64,000 bases of DNA, from NCBI GenBank assembly GCA_030490835.1, contig CM059973.1, positions 56,176,008 to 56,240,007 on the forward strand, in the 5' to 3' direction. How positions within the stretch are numbered: position 1 is the first letter of the stretch; every line of letters starts with the position of its first letter. Shown here in pieces: positions 10,361 through 21,560 of this stretch. Source of the stretch: Annona cherimola (Eukaryota > Streptophyta > Magnoliopsida > Magnoliales > Annonaceae). The notes below the pieces were generated by a model that was not told the origin of the DNA, did no database searches, and worked only from the letters and a program-made list of their open reading frames with translations. The position numbers and the translations under genes are program-made.

Positions 10361-11432
10361 AAATCATAAATTGGGTGGAAGAAAATGAGATTAGTATTTA
10401 TATCTTAAAGAATATATAGATGAAATTTTTAAAGGGATTTATGGATAAAAAAATCCATATAATGAGGTAATGACTAAGTATTTATAAAGGGATAACCTCT
10501 ATAAAATAAGGTAATATGTGATCATAAAGCATGAATGGAAAGCAATCTAAGACATGGAATAGATGGATAAAATATCTAATTTCCTTGTATAGGAAGAGGA
10601 AAGGAGAATGTTGAGGACACAGACTGAGAAGGTAAGCAAGCAAACTTTTTTAAAATGTGATTTTATTACTTCATTGGAAGCAAGCAAACTCTTTTGAAAA
10701 TATGTTTTATTCTCAAGTATTTATGAAATGTGTTTAAGGGTGGTCATTCCTATAATATTTTGAAATGATGAATGTTTATGAGTTTTTATGAAAAGTCATG
10801 CCGGCATATTGATGTCATGTGATGTTCATTGACATGTGCACATGTATGATGCATAACGAAGAGGCTTTGGTGAAGGAAGTAGGATCGGGGATCCCTCTTC
10901 ATCATTGCCAAGTCGCAAGGGCTGCGTGCTGGCAGCGTCATCCCAAGAGGTGGGGGCACAAGGAAGAGACTTTAGTGGAGGTAGAAAGCGGATCAGAGAG
11001 TCCCCCTTCACTATTGCCGAGTCGTATGGGCTGTGTGCCAGTGGCGTCCTCCCAAGAGGGGGAGGCAAATGAATGTTATGTGTGAACGAATGCATTGCAT
11101 TGTCATACATGGATTGAAAAGGAAAACATGAATTTAAAAATGATGTTTTTAAGAGATTGTGCAAATAATTCTCTATATGAGAATGACAAGTCACCTGGTG
11201 TAAGAGGTATATAATGTTGGAGAAATCAAAAGTCATGCATGTAGGAGACCATGTAGACGTCAAGAGGAAGAGAGGTTCCCCTTGATGAGGCCAAGTCGGA
11301 GAAAGCCGGCGTATTGGACCATGCTATGTGAGATGTTCCCTGGGCTAGCGTACCCGCACACGAAGGTTTATATCAGGAATAGAAAGGAAGCATTTGCACA
11401 TCCAATGTTGATGAAATGATTTTTATGTAAAG

Positions 11433-11647
11433 GTTTCTATTCCATTAATAGTTGATCACTTGCAAAGTGTCTCCTATCGAATGGAGAGAAATGCATTTAC
11501 GAATGGTTTACATGAATGGTTTACAAGAATGATTTTCATGAATGGTTTATGAAAGGTTTCCAAAAATGGTTTACGAAAAAGTTTCTATTCCATTGGTAGT
11601 TGATCACTTGGTAAGTGTCTTTTATCGAATGGAGAGAAATGCATTTA
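11433..11647. repeat. 67-bp direct repeat flanking AATGGTTTA short tandem units
   Basis: GTTTCTATTCCATT...GAAATGCATTT occurs at 11433-11499 and 11581-11647 with few changes. Between them are about five degenerate GAATGGTTTA units. The related LTR at 33391 has this stretch once (near 33845), so it is a local expansion. Confidence 0.85.
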
Positions 11648-12080
11648 AATGAAAGAAAAATGCTTGCTTATTGAGTTTCGACTCATGTTTTATTTTTCCA
11701 ACCTCAGACAGGTGTAGGGAAAGCCAAGAGATGATGGACATGTGTTGCTAAGGGAAAAGAGGAATCTACAAAGGTTAGTAGATTTTTGTATGAATAGATG
11801 CCCTAATGGGATATGATGAAAAAAGACATAGGTTGTATGAAATTATGAAGCTATGAATAATATGAGAAGTTGATAATTTATAATGATATGGATAATTCCA
11901 TTATGAATGATGATGAGTATATGTTTATGTGATGAAAGAAAATAAAAAGAAAGAAAAAAATTGGACGAGATCCAATTAAGAACCCGCCGCATGATCAGGG
12001 CAACAATCTCGATTCACATTTACCAATCGACAAGATCTTGGAGTAAGGACTATGTGGACGCCTCGGTTCGGGGCGCCACA

Positions 12081-12117
12081 AATGCCCATAAAATATATTA
12101 TTAATTTTCAATTATCA
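12081..12117 (-). mobile_element. Athila-1 3' LTR, first 37 bp only
   Basis: Reverse-complemented, it starts TGATAATTG and contains ATTTTATGGGCATT, matching the start of the Athila-2 3' LTR at 50792. It is cut off by the gypsy LTR at 12080. Confidence 0.8.
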
Positions 12118-12132
12118 AATACCCCCACACTT
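12118..12132 (-). other. Athila-1 polypurine tract
   Basis: The minus strand reads AAGTGTGGGGGTATT directly before the LTR start TGATAA, as in Athila-2 (50777-50791). It primes plus-strand DNA synthesis. Confidence 0.85.
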
Positions 12133-13180
12133 AAATCTTTGCTTGTCCTCAAGCAAATACAAAAGAATTGAATAATAAATTGTAAAATTTCAAATTGGTC
12201 TTTCAAAAATTTTGAGCAAAAAACAAATGTGATTGAGTAATTAGTGGGGATGTTAAATTAAAAATTTTAAACATGATACTTATTAAAAAATTGGTCAAAA
12301 ATCCTTTCTTACTCAATTCATACTGCACACACTGCCACCTACTCTGCTATCAATCATTAAGCATTCAAAAACTCAAACAGTGACTCCTAATTATCAGGTA
12401 TTCTCCCCTTTTATGTGGTTGTTCAATACACACATTCAATAGTTAAATTGATGGTAATAATTCAGAAATATCAGTCAAACTACCCTCATATACATCTCAT
12501 CAAAATTTTGCATCTAAAATTTCTCTACCAACTCAATCAACCAATTCATAGGATCATAAGGACTTGGTGAGATAACGATTAAATTTAGCACAAAAAATAA
12601 AATTTCAAAAAGATTTCAAAGATTGAATCGTTTCCTTACTGATTTGAGCCTCATTTTGCAACAAGAAATAGTGTCACCCCTACACTTAGTACTTTCATTC
12701 TTTTTTCAAAAGCCTATTCTTGCTTTTGGTTTAGAATTTTTTTTTTGAAAATTTTTTAAATCAAGTCTGGCAATAATTCCCCTCACCTTATTTGAGGGTA
12801 TCTAGGGAATTCCTTTTTTTTTCACAAACAACTCTCTTTGCCATATTTCAGGATATTTAAAGAGTTATTTTCATTATTTGCACAAGCCAAGTGGTCAAAT
12901 CTTATTCTCATTATACCTTTCAGCTCAAAATTAATATTCAAATTTGGTTCAATTAAGTTAGAATTAAGATTTGGAGAAGAAAAATTTACATCTACGCTCA
13001 ATTGGGGTAAACAATAGTTATACTCTCAAAGATAGGCTCATTAGAAAAAGAAATGCCTTAATCATATCCACCAACAGGTCAAGTTGAGTTTTCGGCTTTG
13101 AAAATTCTTTAACCAGAATAAGATTTTTATATATATAGGAAACACTACCTTTTAGATTGTATGTATTAGAAATATCCTTT
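12133..13180 (-). other. Athila-1 noncoding region between pol and 3' LTR
   Basis: About 1 kb without a credible ORF, clearly homologous to 49600-50776 of Athila-2 in the opposite orientation. In many Athila elements an env-like ORF lies near here; none is seen. A second polypurine-like motif AAGTGTAGGGGT is at 12676-12687. Confidence 0.8.
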
Positions 13181-13186
13181 GATAAA

Positions 13187-14110
13187 TTAGAGAAAATTAC
13201 TCTGACTTTGAAAGAAAATAAAATTTATTCCAAATAGATTAGTAAGGGGGTTTAGTAATTTTAGAGAAATCCTTAATAAAACATTAATAAAAATCGACGT
13301 GTCCAAGAAAGCTTCTGATTTCCTTGATCGAATTAAGTGGCGACATTTTTCAATGACTTCAATTTTTACCTGGTCAACTTCTATGCCCCTGTTTGAAACT
13401 AAATGTCCCAAAATAATTCCCTCATGTACCATAAAATGACACTTTTCCCAATTTCTAGTTGAAAACCCGATTGGTCTCTTCGCTTCTCTGTATAATCTTA
13501 GGCAGGTTAGATAAGCATGATTCAAAATTAGTTGCATAGATAGAAAAATCATTCATAAAAACTTTCATAATATTTTCAATATAATCAGAGAATATTGACA
13601 TCATACATCGTTGAGAAGTGGCAGATGCATTGCAGAGTCTAATGGCATATGTTGGTATGCAAAAGTGCCATATAGATAGGTAAAATTTGTTTTCTCTTAG
13701 TCCTGTGGGTGAATGGGAATTTGAAAATATCCAGAATACCCATTTAAATAGCAAAAGAAGGAGTGATTTGCGAGTCATTCAAGCATTTGAGAGATGAAAG
13801 GTAGGGAAAAGTGATCCTTTTCCGGTGGCCATGTTCAGTTTGTAGTAATCAATGCATATTCATCGACCCATGACTGTCCTAGTTGGTATTAGTTCATTTT
13901 TGTCATTTTCATAATAGTCTACCTCCTTTCTTTGGTACCACATGTATTGGGTTTACCCAGCTACTATTTGAGATAGGATATATAATTCCGACGTCGAACA
14001 GTTTTAAGATTTTGTTTTTCACCACTTCTTTCATATTTGGGTGTAAACGCCTTTAGGTTTTGCAATTGTCTTCCATGAGGATTCTATGCATGCCTAAAGA
14101 AGGGTTTATG
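13187..14110 (-). pseudogene. Athila-1 reverse transcriptase, partial
   Basis: Minus-strand fragments of a gypsy RT are visible in more than one frame: the region before the catalytic core (homologous to YYKLNMATGK), RLCNASATSQRCM, FMNDFSIYATNFESC and NWEKCHFMVHEGIILGH. The usual catalytic pair of Asp reads Asn-Asp here (Asn codon 13551-13553), so one catalytic metal ligand is lost. Frameshifts and stops abound. RNase H and integrase are missing: homology ends at about 13187 and passes straight into the 3' noncoding region. Assignment to Athila rests on the primer site, protease and 3' region. Confidence 0.85.
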
Positions 14111-14414
14111 CCAGGTAAATCATTAATGCAATAACCAATGGTCTTTCTATGTTGTCTCAATTCAGTTAAAAGAGCCTCGAATTGGGATTCAAAGAGATTA
14201 ACATTAATTATGACAGGATAAATGGAGTTAGGGCCAAGGAAAGCATACTTGAGATTTTTAGAAAGAGGTTTAAGTTCTATCTTTTGGTGCTTCTTCCTTT
14301 GGTTGCATCGATGTTAGTAAGGTAGCTTCCACGTCTAGATTTTCATAATTAGTGGTGGCAGATGAAATATGTGAGCTTTTTTCTAAGAGATCTACACAAG
14401 CAGAAAGTTCAGGA
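14111..14414 (-). pseudogene. Athila-1 protease-RT linker
   Basis: About 300 bases between the protease C-terminus and the first RT blocks. It is degenerate, with scattered pol-like wording but no open frame. Confidence 0.5.
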
Positions 14415-15029
14415 TTAGAATTTTTCAATTATTTCACCTTGAATGATACATACTTCTATTGAATCGCCTTTTTCTACAATCGGCAGAGGGTCGATGATGT
14501 CGAGTCTCAGGTAAGAATTGTCGATTGACGGATTCTTTGTAGCTTCAGAAAGGTTGAACTCCACTTTTTCATCTCCAACTGTTAGACAAAGTTGACCATT
14601 CTTGGCATCTATGATGGCTCCAAAAGTGGCTAGGAAATGTCGTCCAAGAATTATGGGGATTTGGCGATCTTCCTCCATGTCAAGGACTACAAAGTCGACG
14701 TGAATGAATAGTTTGCCAACTTTCAGAGGTACGTCTTCAAGTATGTCGACTGAAAATTTAATTAATCAGTCGGCAAGTTGGAGTGACATAGATGTGGGTT
14801 TTGGATCTCCTATGTTCAGCTTGTTACAGATGGAGAGAGGGATTAGACTTACATTAGCTCTGAGATAATATAGCGCCTTGCTGATTTGAACATTCCCAAG
14901 AGCATAAAGAATGGAGAAACTCCCGAGATCTTTAAACTTTTCAAGTAACCTGTTTTGTAGGATGGCACTGCACTCCTCATTAAGTGCAATGGTTCTGTTC
15001 TCCTTAAGCTTTCTTTTGTTGGACAACAT
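14415..15029 (-). pseudogene. Athila-1 protease
   Basis: An Athila-type retropepsin is read on the minus strand in two pieces (15029-14766 and 14678-14415): VSLIPLSICNKLNIG, ISLQLAD-like wording, and MEEDRQIPIILGRHFLA. The active-site Asp-Leu-Gly-Ala is changed to YLRA, so it could not cleave. Athila-2 carries the same domain at 48294. Confidence 0.88.
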
Positions 15030-16631
15030 CTCTTTTAAAAATTTGAGAGTTCATGTCAATGAACTACACGCTGATTGATAGGTTCTTGGGTGTTGAAATA
15101 AATTTCTTAAACTGCTTTTGAAGTTTAGCCTATCTGTGCCTTTGAGGGAAGGGAAGAGGAGGTTGATAAAGAGGTGGCGGGACATATGGCTTCCCAACTA
15201 CAGGCTCAGGTTGTAGCTCATCTTCTTACTCTTGCACCTGTTCGACGTTCTTTTTGGAATCAATTTGAGATGGTTGAGGTGGTTGAATTGCTTTCCACTA
15301 CGCAAAGTGACTGCTTAAATTTGTTCTTTAGGGCTTACTTTAGGCTGGCTAGGGAGTTTGCCCTGTTCTATATGGGATGAGGCATTGTCTTATTTGGTAA
15401 TTTAGTTTTGAAGCAAATTAATGCAGGTTTGCATTTGGTCCAATCTTTCGAGCAATTTATCAAGCAATGGATTAGATGACTGTGCTAAAGGTGGTGCGGG
15501 TAAAGCATGTTGAGTTTGATATGATGGTGCGTTGAGAGGTTTTCTTGAGAAACCAAGTGGCTTATTGTTTGGGGCATAGTTTTGGAAATTTGACTGGTTT
15601 TTCCAAGAGAAATTAGGGTGGTTTCTCTATCCAGGATTGTAGGTATTTGAATAGGGCTAAGGTATTTGAATAGGGATTACTATATGTGCAAGTGTCATAC
15701 TGGTTATTGATTGCATTGGCCTGCTCACTTATGGTGTCCTGGATGGTGAAACTACACTCATATGTATAGTATGAAGCTCCACAGATCTCACATGAAATTT
15801 TTCGAAAAGAAGATGCACTTCAATCCGTGGATTCCTACTTCTTTTGCTGTAATAACTGGTCAAGTTTAGCATGAAGAAAATTCATGAATTCGATGTCATA
15901 TAAATTACCTCATCAAGAGGGTCCTCAAATATCGCTGTATTGAGAGTCATAAAGAACCAAGTCATCAAAGAGCTTCCTCATCAGTGAGTTGCATGAATTG
16001 GTCACCAGTGGCTGAAATAACGACGCTCCTAATCAGTCTGTCTAGTTCGTTGAAGAAATTTTCTACGATATCATCTTGAGGGATGTCGTGATGTAAACAC
16101 TTGTGCTATAGGTCTTTTATTCTTTCCTACACATCAAAGAAGGTCTTGCAAACTTTGTGGACGAATTGATTAATTTCATCCCTAATCTTCCTAGTCTTCG
16201 TGGGTGGAAAGAATTTCTCCAGGAAGGCAGTAGAGAGTTCATCTCATGTATTGGAGGTGTCAGATGGCATAAAAAAAACCACTTGCTAGCCTTGTCCTGA
16301 AGAGAAAATGAGAAGAGTTGGAGACAGATTATCTCACGTGGAATTCCTTGGACCTCTATTGTGTTGCTTAACTACAGGAACTTAGTGATGTGTACATTGG
16401 GTTTTCAGATGATAATCTTGCAAATTGATCGTGTTAGACCATTTGGATAAGTCTTGGTTTAAGTTCAAAGTTTCTTGCACCAATTTCTAGTTCCACTATA
16501 CATGATTAAAATCCTTGAGGGTTTGGGTGGTTCCAATCGCTGAGAGTTACCCTTGTTGGAGGAACGTTGTTCTCAGCCTGGCCTTCCTCCTACTCTTGCT
16601 ATGGTGGATTTGAATTGTTGTATTCTGCCAT
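15030..16631 (-). pseudogene. Athila-1 gag
   Basis: The minus-strand ATG at 16631 corresponds to the Athila-2 start at 44951 (Met-Ala-Glu, then Asn-rich wording). Downstream, the gypsy gag core is recognisable by matching stretches of Athila-2 (for example the region around 16080-16300 against 45330-45560). There are many stops and frameshifts, and no long ORF survives. The gag C-terminal linker runs to about 15060. Confidence 0.8.
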
Positions 16632-16957
16632 TGGTTTCTTGAGAAGATCGCTGTTTTTTGTACTTTTGAACTCTTCTCCTAAAAGAACGTTCAATCTCAA
16701 GGTTAAAAGCAAAGAGCTTTTCAGCTAATTATTTTACAAAGCTTCGAGTACGTGGGTGCATACAAGGATTAACTAGCTAGTTCAAAAAAGATAAAACAAA
16801 TAAGAGTTGGAGATGAATTGAAAAAGAAGAGAATAGATAGAGACAAGAGAAAGAAAGTAGAAAAAGAAAAAGAATAGATAGAATGAAAGCAATAGAGAAT
16901 AGAAAAGAAAAGAATAAAAAAAGTATCTAAAAACAAAATTTTGAAGTAACGCCGAAT
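16632..16957 (-). other. Athila-1 leader
   Basis: Region between primer site and gag, AAAGA-rich on the plus strand (pyrimidine-rich in the element's own sense). It corresponds to the T-rich leader of Athila-2 at 44605-44800. The short ORFs here are low-complexity artefacts. Confidence 0.7.
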
Positions 16958-16975
16958 TCCCCGACAACGACACAA
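16958..16975 (-). other. Athila-1 primer binding site (tRNA-Asp type, decayed)
   Basis: On the minus strand 15 of 18 bases match the site TGGCGCCGTTGTCGGGGA that is intact in Athila-2. The three changes are all in the first seven bases, where the tRNA 3' end pairs. Confidence 0.85.
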
Positions 16976-16982
16976 AAATACT

Positions 16983-17515
16983 TGTTCGCAATCTCACCGC
17001 AAGTGTACGGATTGTAAATTGTAGTATATAAATTATCGATCCACAAGGAACTCGGAACTATAAACTTTACTTTCAAATTCTTTCGTGTCAAATATAAAAA
17101 GAATAAAGTAAATAAAATGGAATAAAAAGTAGAAAAGTGGGAAGAGAAAAATAAAATTGAAAACTATAATAGGTAGTAGAAAATAAGGATGTGAGTACCT
17201 AGAGTCTAGGGTTTCACATGTGTCTTTTACAACTGGTAGTGGTATAATTATTTAATCTGAATATTGTTAAAGAAGAACAAATTCTAATTTATCCTTGCAC
17301 ATTTTCTTGAAACCTACAAGGCATACTCTAATTTTCTTAATCACTTATTTTCATGGGATTAAATTAATTAGAATCTATTAAGTTCTACGACTTGTTCATG
17401 GAATTTCTCAAGGTCATCATGCCTATTCTCAGTCTTAGATTTCTAAGTTTAATATCTTGATTATCGTATATTAGATTTCCACCTCTCGGTTCCATCACCT
17501 AATATATCTTGATTA
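16983..17515 (-). mobile_element. Athila-1 5' LTR, partial
   Basis: Reverse-complemented it matches the last about 530 bases of the Athila-2 LTR (44040-44563), including the tract CTTGCGGTGAGATTGC and the gene-like words around GTGATGGAACC. Homology stops near 17515, where a 27-bp segment (TATCTTGATTATCGTATATT...) is repeated 55 bp apart (about 17453 and 17508). What follows does not match Athila-2, so the LTR is either truncated or of a different subtype beyond this point. Confidence 0.8.
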
Positions 17516-17540
17516 TCGTATATTAGATTTCCTCATGTAA

Positions 17541-17870
17541 ATACTCCTCGAGTGGTAGGTTGAATTGATACATGGGGTTAAGTATTTTCCTCCTATTTCT
17601 AAAAATTATTCTTTTAAACTTATTTTTTCCCAAATAGATACTCCCCAGGTGGTAGGTTGAATTGATACATGAGGTTAAGTATTTCCCTCCCATTTTTAAA
17701 AAATATTTTCTAAAATTACTTTTTTCCAAGTAGATACTTCTTGGTGGTAGGTTGAATTGATACACGGAGTTAAATATTTTTCTCTTACTTTTTTAAAAAA
17801 TTAATTTTAAGATTACTTTTCCCCAAGTAGATACTCCCCAGATGGTGGATCGAATTGATACCTATGGACA
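17541..17870. repeat. 97-bp tandem repeat
   Basis: Four units start ATACTCC or ATACTTC at 17541, 17638, 17734 and 17831. Each carries GGTGGTAGGTTGAATTGATAC followed by a T-rich tail; the last is partial and most diverged. Whether it belongs to the Athila-1 LTR or to the Tat LTR cannot be decided here. Confidence 0.92.
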
Positions 17871-18982
17871 TACAAATTTTAAGAGGGGGAAGTAGCTTTG
17901 CATTGAGAAGCTATGAAAACTCTCTTCTTAAACTAGGATTGGGAACTTATAGATCTATTGCAAATTGTATATGTGTAAATTTTATACGACTTTCATTTGG
18001 AAGCTAGGCAGGAAACTTTTATTCATGCCTCTATACATGGGCTTAAAACCTTTCAACAGGCCCAAGTGAGCCTAAAACCCTTTAGCAAGACTAGTTGGGC
18101 CTAAGACCTTTTAGCAGGCCCAACTAGGACCAAAACCTTCTAAATAACCCAGAGTGGGCTCAAAACTCTTCAAACTGCCCAAGTGGGCCCAAAACCTCCA
18201 AAACCAACCCACTTGAACCCAAACTTACCAACAGGCCTAGTTGGGCCCAAAACTCTAATGAAAACTCATTTGGGCCCAAAACTTCCTGATAAGCTTACTT
18301 TAGCTCAGAACACTTCACTTGGGCCCAATCAGCCTGCTTGAACCTATTTCAAAGAAAAAATCCTCTAATAAGCCCACTTGGGCCCAAATTTGTTGAATCA
18401 ACCCAGTTAGACCTAAACTCTTTTCAATAAGTCCAGTCGAGTCCAAACCTTGTCAGTTGGTCCAAGTTTACCCAAACATATTTTCAAAATTCGGTTAAAC
18501 ACCATTTTTGGTAAAACCGCACAAATTTTCCATCCAAAGGCTGTATATGGAACACATTGGCCTGCTGTGTAAATCCAGAGACTAAAAGCGAGACATGCTA
18601 GCTTATTAAGATGAATGTGGGAGACGCTGGTCTGCTGTGTAAATTTAGAAACTGAGAGCACACTTAGCTTACTGTGTAGGGTCGTTAGTGTAGTCGACAT
18701 GATTTTTCGTGCATTTGTAAAGTCGTAGAAAGACCTTCTACGCATTTTATTGTTAGATTAATGAAATCATCATTTTTAATGGACTTTGATATTTAGCTCT
18801 TTTAATTAAGGATTTTCTCATTCGAAATGTAAAATCAGAGTGTGGAACACAATGTAAAATCAGACTCGATTAAAAGAATTAAATGCTTTAAAATTTTATT
18901 GGGAGAATTAATTGAGCATTTATTTTTTAAAACCACGTACGTGAACGTGATGACCCCAAAACAAAATTGAGGTCGAAACAAA
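17871..18982 (+). mobile_element. Probable 5' LTR/leader of Tat-lineage element
   Basis: About 1.1 kb upstream of a candidate primer site and a Tat pol. It includes the GGCCCAAGTGGGCC minisatellite (18020-18480), an AT-rich stretch and the junction AAACAAATGGTGAACCC. The LTR start was not found and no matching 3' LTR is seen before 28336, so the boundary is an inference. Confidence 0.5.
18020..18480. repeat. GGCCCAAGTGGGCCC minisatellite, about 35-bp period
   Basis: About a dozen degenerate units of the form GCCCAAGTGGGCC(C)AAAACC(T)T(N)AACA. The core is itself palindromic (GGCCCA...TGGGCC). Units vary in length, and divergence increases toward both ends. Confidence 0.9.
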
Positions 18983-19000
18983 TGGTGAACCCGACGTGAA
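18983..19000 (+). other. Candidate primer binding site of Tat element
   Basis: TGGTGAACCCGACGTGAA starts with the TGG expected opposite a tRNA CCA end and lies upstream of a Tat pol. I could not match it to a tRNA from memory, so this is tentative. Confidence 0.4.
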
Positions 19001-20760
19001 GCGCTCTCCCTTCATCTTTAAGAGCTGAAAACCATAGTCATTTTATATGTTTCTTTGATCTCTTACTATTGATGCTCTTAAGTGTTCTTTTGTAGATCTC
19101 ATGGCGCATTCGCTGGCGTTCGGATTCTTGCCCAATGGAAGCTTTGTCGTTGCTGAACCGAAGAACATGAATACGGCTATTCTATATCATTTCAATTGAG
19201 TACCTAAGAAGCTAAAGCATCGTGTCTATTGGCATGTGTCGATTACTTTCCAGCAGTAATCGCTTGAAAGAAGGATCAATTTGCACCGTCAAAGGAGCCC
19301 CATGGTGTCCAAGGCCCTCATGCTGCCATAGTTGGCACTAATGCATTCAAGTCTGTTGTTATTTCTTAGGCAACTCCTACCCGGCCAACACAATCTTCAC
19401 TTGTAACAACCCGAATGGACTCATTTGTCCTCGATTAGACTACATCAAGAAGTCTGCTCACCAGCTTACTACACCAGCTCAACTAGCGACACAACGACCT
19501 ACAGGTCAACTCATCTCGCGACCCAATCTATAAGAAAGTCTACAAGTCAAGATGCTGCACCTTGGTTGGCACCAACCAACTAGCCAAAGGGTGCCTTGCC
19601 GATCATTATTTGCCAAAATGGGAGCAAAGCTGCACTAAATCTTATTGAACATACCATTACTTGCCAATTTGGCTAGTCTGCCTCAAGGATTATCAACTTA
19701 GCTCCTCGACCTAACCAAGAAGTCACCCAAAATTGGGTAAAGCTAAGGAGGCCTACTAAGGCTTCTCTACCTATTCTTCGGCTAGTTAATTAAAGGAAGA
19801 GCCGACTCAAGCCTCAAGGACCTAATCTTATCCGATCTAACTTCGAAACTTTGCAATATGTCAAACCCAGTTCGATGTATTTGCCTCATAAGTCAGCTAC
19901 TGCTCCGTCCAATTCAAAAGCCAAAGTCAAGTCTTCATGTAATCATGTCACTGCCAATGCTATGAGAGTTTCTTATCCTGCACCAAGGAAAGAAAAGAAG
20001 AAAGCGCATCAGAAAAAGTGATTTGGGAAAACAACATGTCTAAACTTGAAAGCTTCACTATCGCTACTACCAAGGCCGAGATACAAGATGCTCTTGAACA
20101 TTCATAGGGCAAAGGCATCCTAAAAGCCAAAGCTTGCCAACGGGTGGTAGTACCCTCCCAAACACTACACGACATATCCGCATTCGGTGCTTAGTCTGAT
20201 TCCGAACTTTGGGCATAAAAATCAATTTGCTTCATTAACCAGACTAAGGGAAGATATGACTTATATGCCTATCAAGACTCCATTCTGAGAAAAGCATCGA
20301 ATGATGCATCCTAAGAGAGAAGCCAAAAGAAGGAGGCGATCTTTTCAAATGGCTGAAGTTAACATAGTGGACTACACTCAGCTAAGCACCTCGAAAGCCT
20401 TCGAGATGATGACTCGATCAAGAGCAGCTGCAATTCCCATGATGCCACCATTCTACATTCTTTCACATCCCGAAGGCATTATAACTACTCCCCTAAGAGG
20501 CGAGTTTGTAACCTCTTAAGGGATGGGCGAAGAAGAAGAGTTTCTCACACCCAAGTCTCACCTGATTCATGATCTCCAAGAAGAGATTAAGCATATGAAG
20601 AGGGTTATGGAAACTCAAGGAGATAAAGCAATAAGTTCTCACTAGCTACCATTGCCAAAAAATCATCAATAAGTCCACCAGCCTAAGGGATCATCAATGT
20701 ACTTGAAGAATTCAATCTTAGGACTGAGTAGAACAAGACGCACATTTTCATCACTAAAAA
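19001..20760 (+). pseudogene. Tat leader and remains of gag (unrecognised)
   Basis: By position this holds the gag of the Tat element, between primer site and RT. No open frame longer than about 70 codons remains and no CCHC knuckle is visible. The longest piece (20301-20519) has a basic KREAKRRRR stretch, and 20530-20640 resembles an acidic, Glu/Lys-rich linker. I cannot support more than position. Confidence 0.45.
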
Positions 20761-20769
20761 CTTGCCAAA

Positions 20770-21560
20770 GAATATAAGATGGCACTAAAGCAACTCTTGA
20801 GTGACTTCAAAGATGTTTTCGCCTAGGGGTATAGTGAAATGTCAAGACTAAATCCGGCAATTGCAATGCATCTTTTGCACATTGCACAGGATAAGAATCG
20901 AATTAAGCAAGCACCAAGAAGGTTTCGAATAGAACTTGAAGAGGAAATCGTTAATGAAGTTAAAAAATTCATCTATGTTGGATTCATTTGAGAAATCAAA
21001 TTTATAAGATGAATTTCTAGTATTGTTCCTATCAAGAAGAAGAATGAGGATGGAAGCAATTTAAAATATGCCACCTCCAAGCAACCTCAAAGAACTTTGG
21101 AACTTGCAAGGTCAACTATCTTATATTCAATGCTTCATCTCTAACTTGTCTGATTGGTGTCAGCCATTTGACAAGTTGATGAAAAAAGATATAGCATTCT
21201 AGTGGGACATGGAGTGTTAACGAGCTTTTGAAGCCATTAAAGAGTTGTTGCAAAAATCTCCTGTTTTGACAACCCCAGTCAAGGAAAAGTTGCTTATTCT
21301 TTACATTGTTGCCAGTCCTCAACAATTAGGGGCATTGCTCACATATGAGAATGCTCGAGGTAAAGAACAAGCTGCATATTATTCTAGTCACCAATTATTA
21401 TAAGCTAAATACAATTATTCTTTGATTGAGAAATTTTTTTAAGCCTTAGTATTTGTGGCGCATCAAATTATTTTAATCTCAAAGGCTGATCCCCTTAATT
21501 TTTTAATTACCAAGCCCATGCTTTCGGGTGCCTGGTAAAATGGCCATTGTTACTAGCAAA
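20770..21560 (+). pseudogene. Tat RT (fingers only) joined to first RNase H
   Basis: The plus strand shows the start of a Tat-type RT (DFKDVFA, NPAIAMHLLHIA, KQAPRRFR, VKKFIYVGFI, KKKNEDGSN). The frame then jumps at about 21065-21160 into the RT/RNase H connection (PFDKLMKKD, AFEAIKELLQKSPVLTTP) and RNase H (LLILYIVASPQQLGALL, AAYYSSHQLL). The palm with the catalytic Asp pair is absent, an internal deletion of several hundred bases compared with the family. Stops at about 20824, 20989, 21201 and later confirm decay. Confidence 0.88.

Larger units (their letters stand above)
8905..12080 (+). mobile_element. Gypsy (chromovirus-like) LTR, plus orientation, 5' end cut off
   Basis: The sequence from CATTCATAAG onward matches the reverse complement of the LTR at 33391-36004 from roughly 100 bases inside its start, and it ends CGGTTCGGGGCGCCACA at 12080. 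The missing start lies on the far side of copia-A, left of the window. No gypsy internal region follows, so it is probably another solo LTR. At 3.2 kb it is longer than its relatives, partly through local repeats (11433-11647). It abuts the Athila-1 LTR fragment at 12081. Contains a TATA box at 9686. Confidence 0.85.

Noticed and set aside
10819..11263. Overlapping ORFs on both strands
   Set aside because: Inside the gypsy LTR and without a domain; the sense word GSGIPLHHC is not kept in related LTRs.
18020..18480. CRISPR-like array of regularly spaced repeats
   Set aside because: Units are contiguous and degenerate with no unique spacers, next to plant retrotransposon genes; it is a minisatellite.
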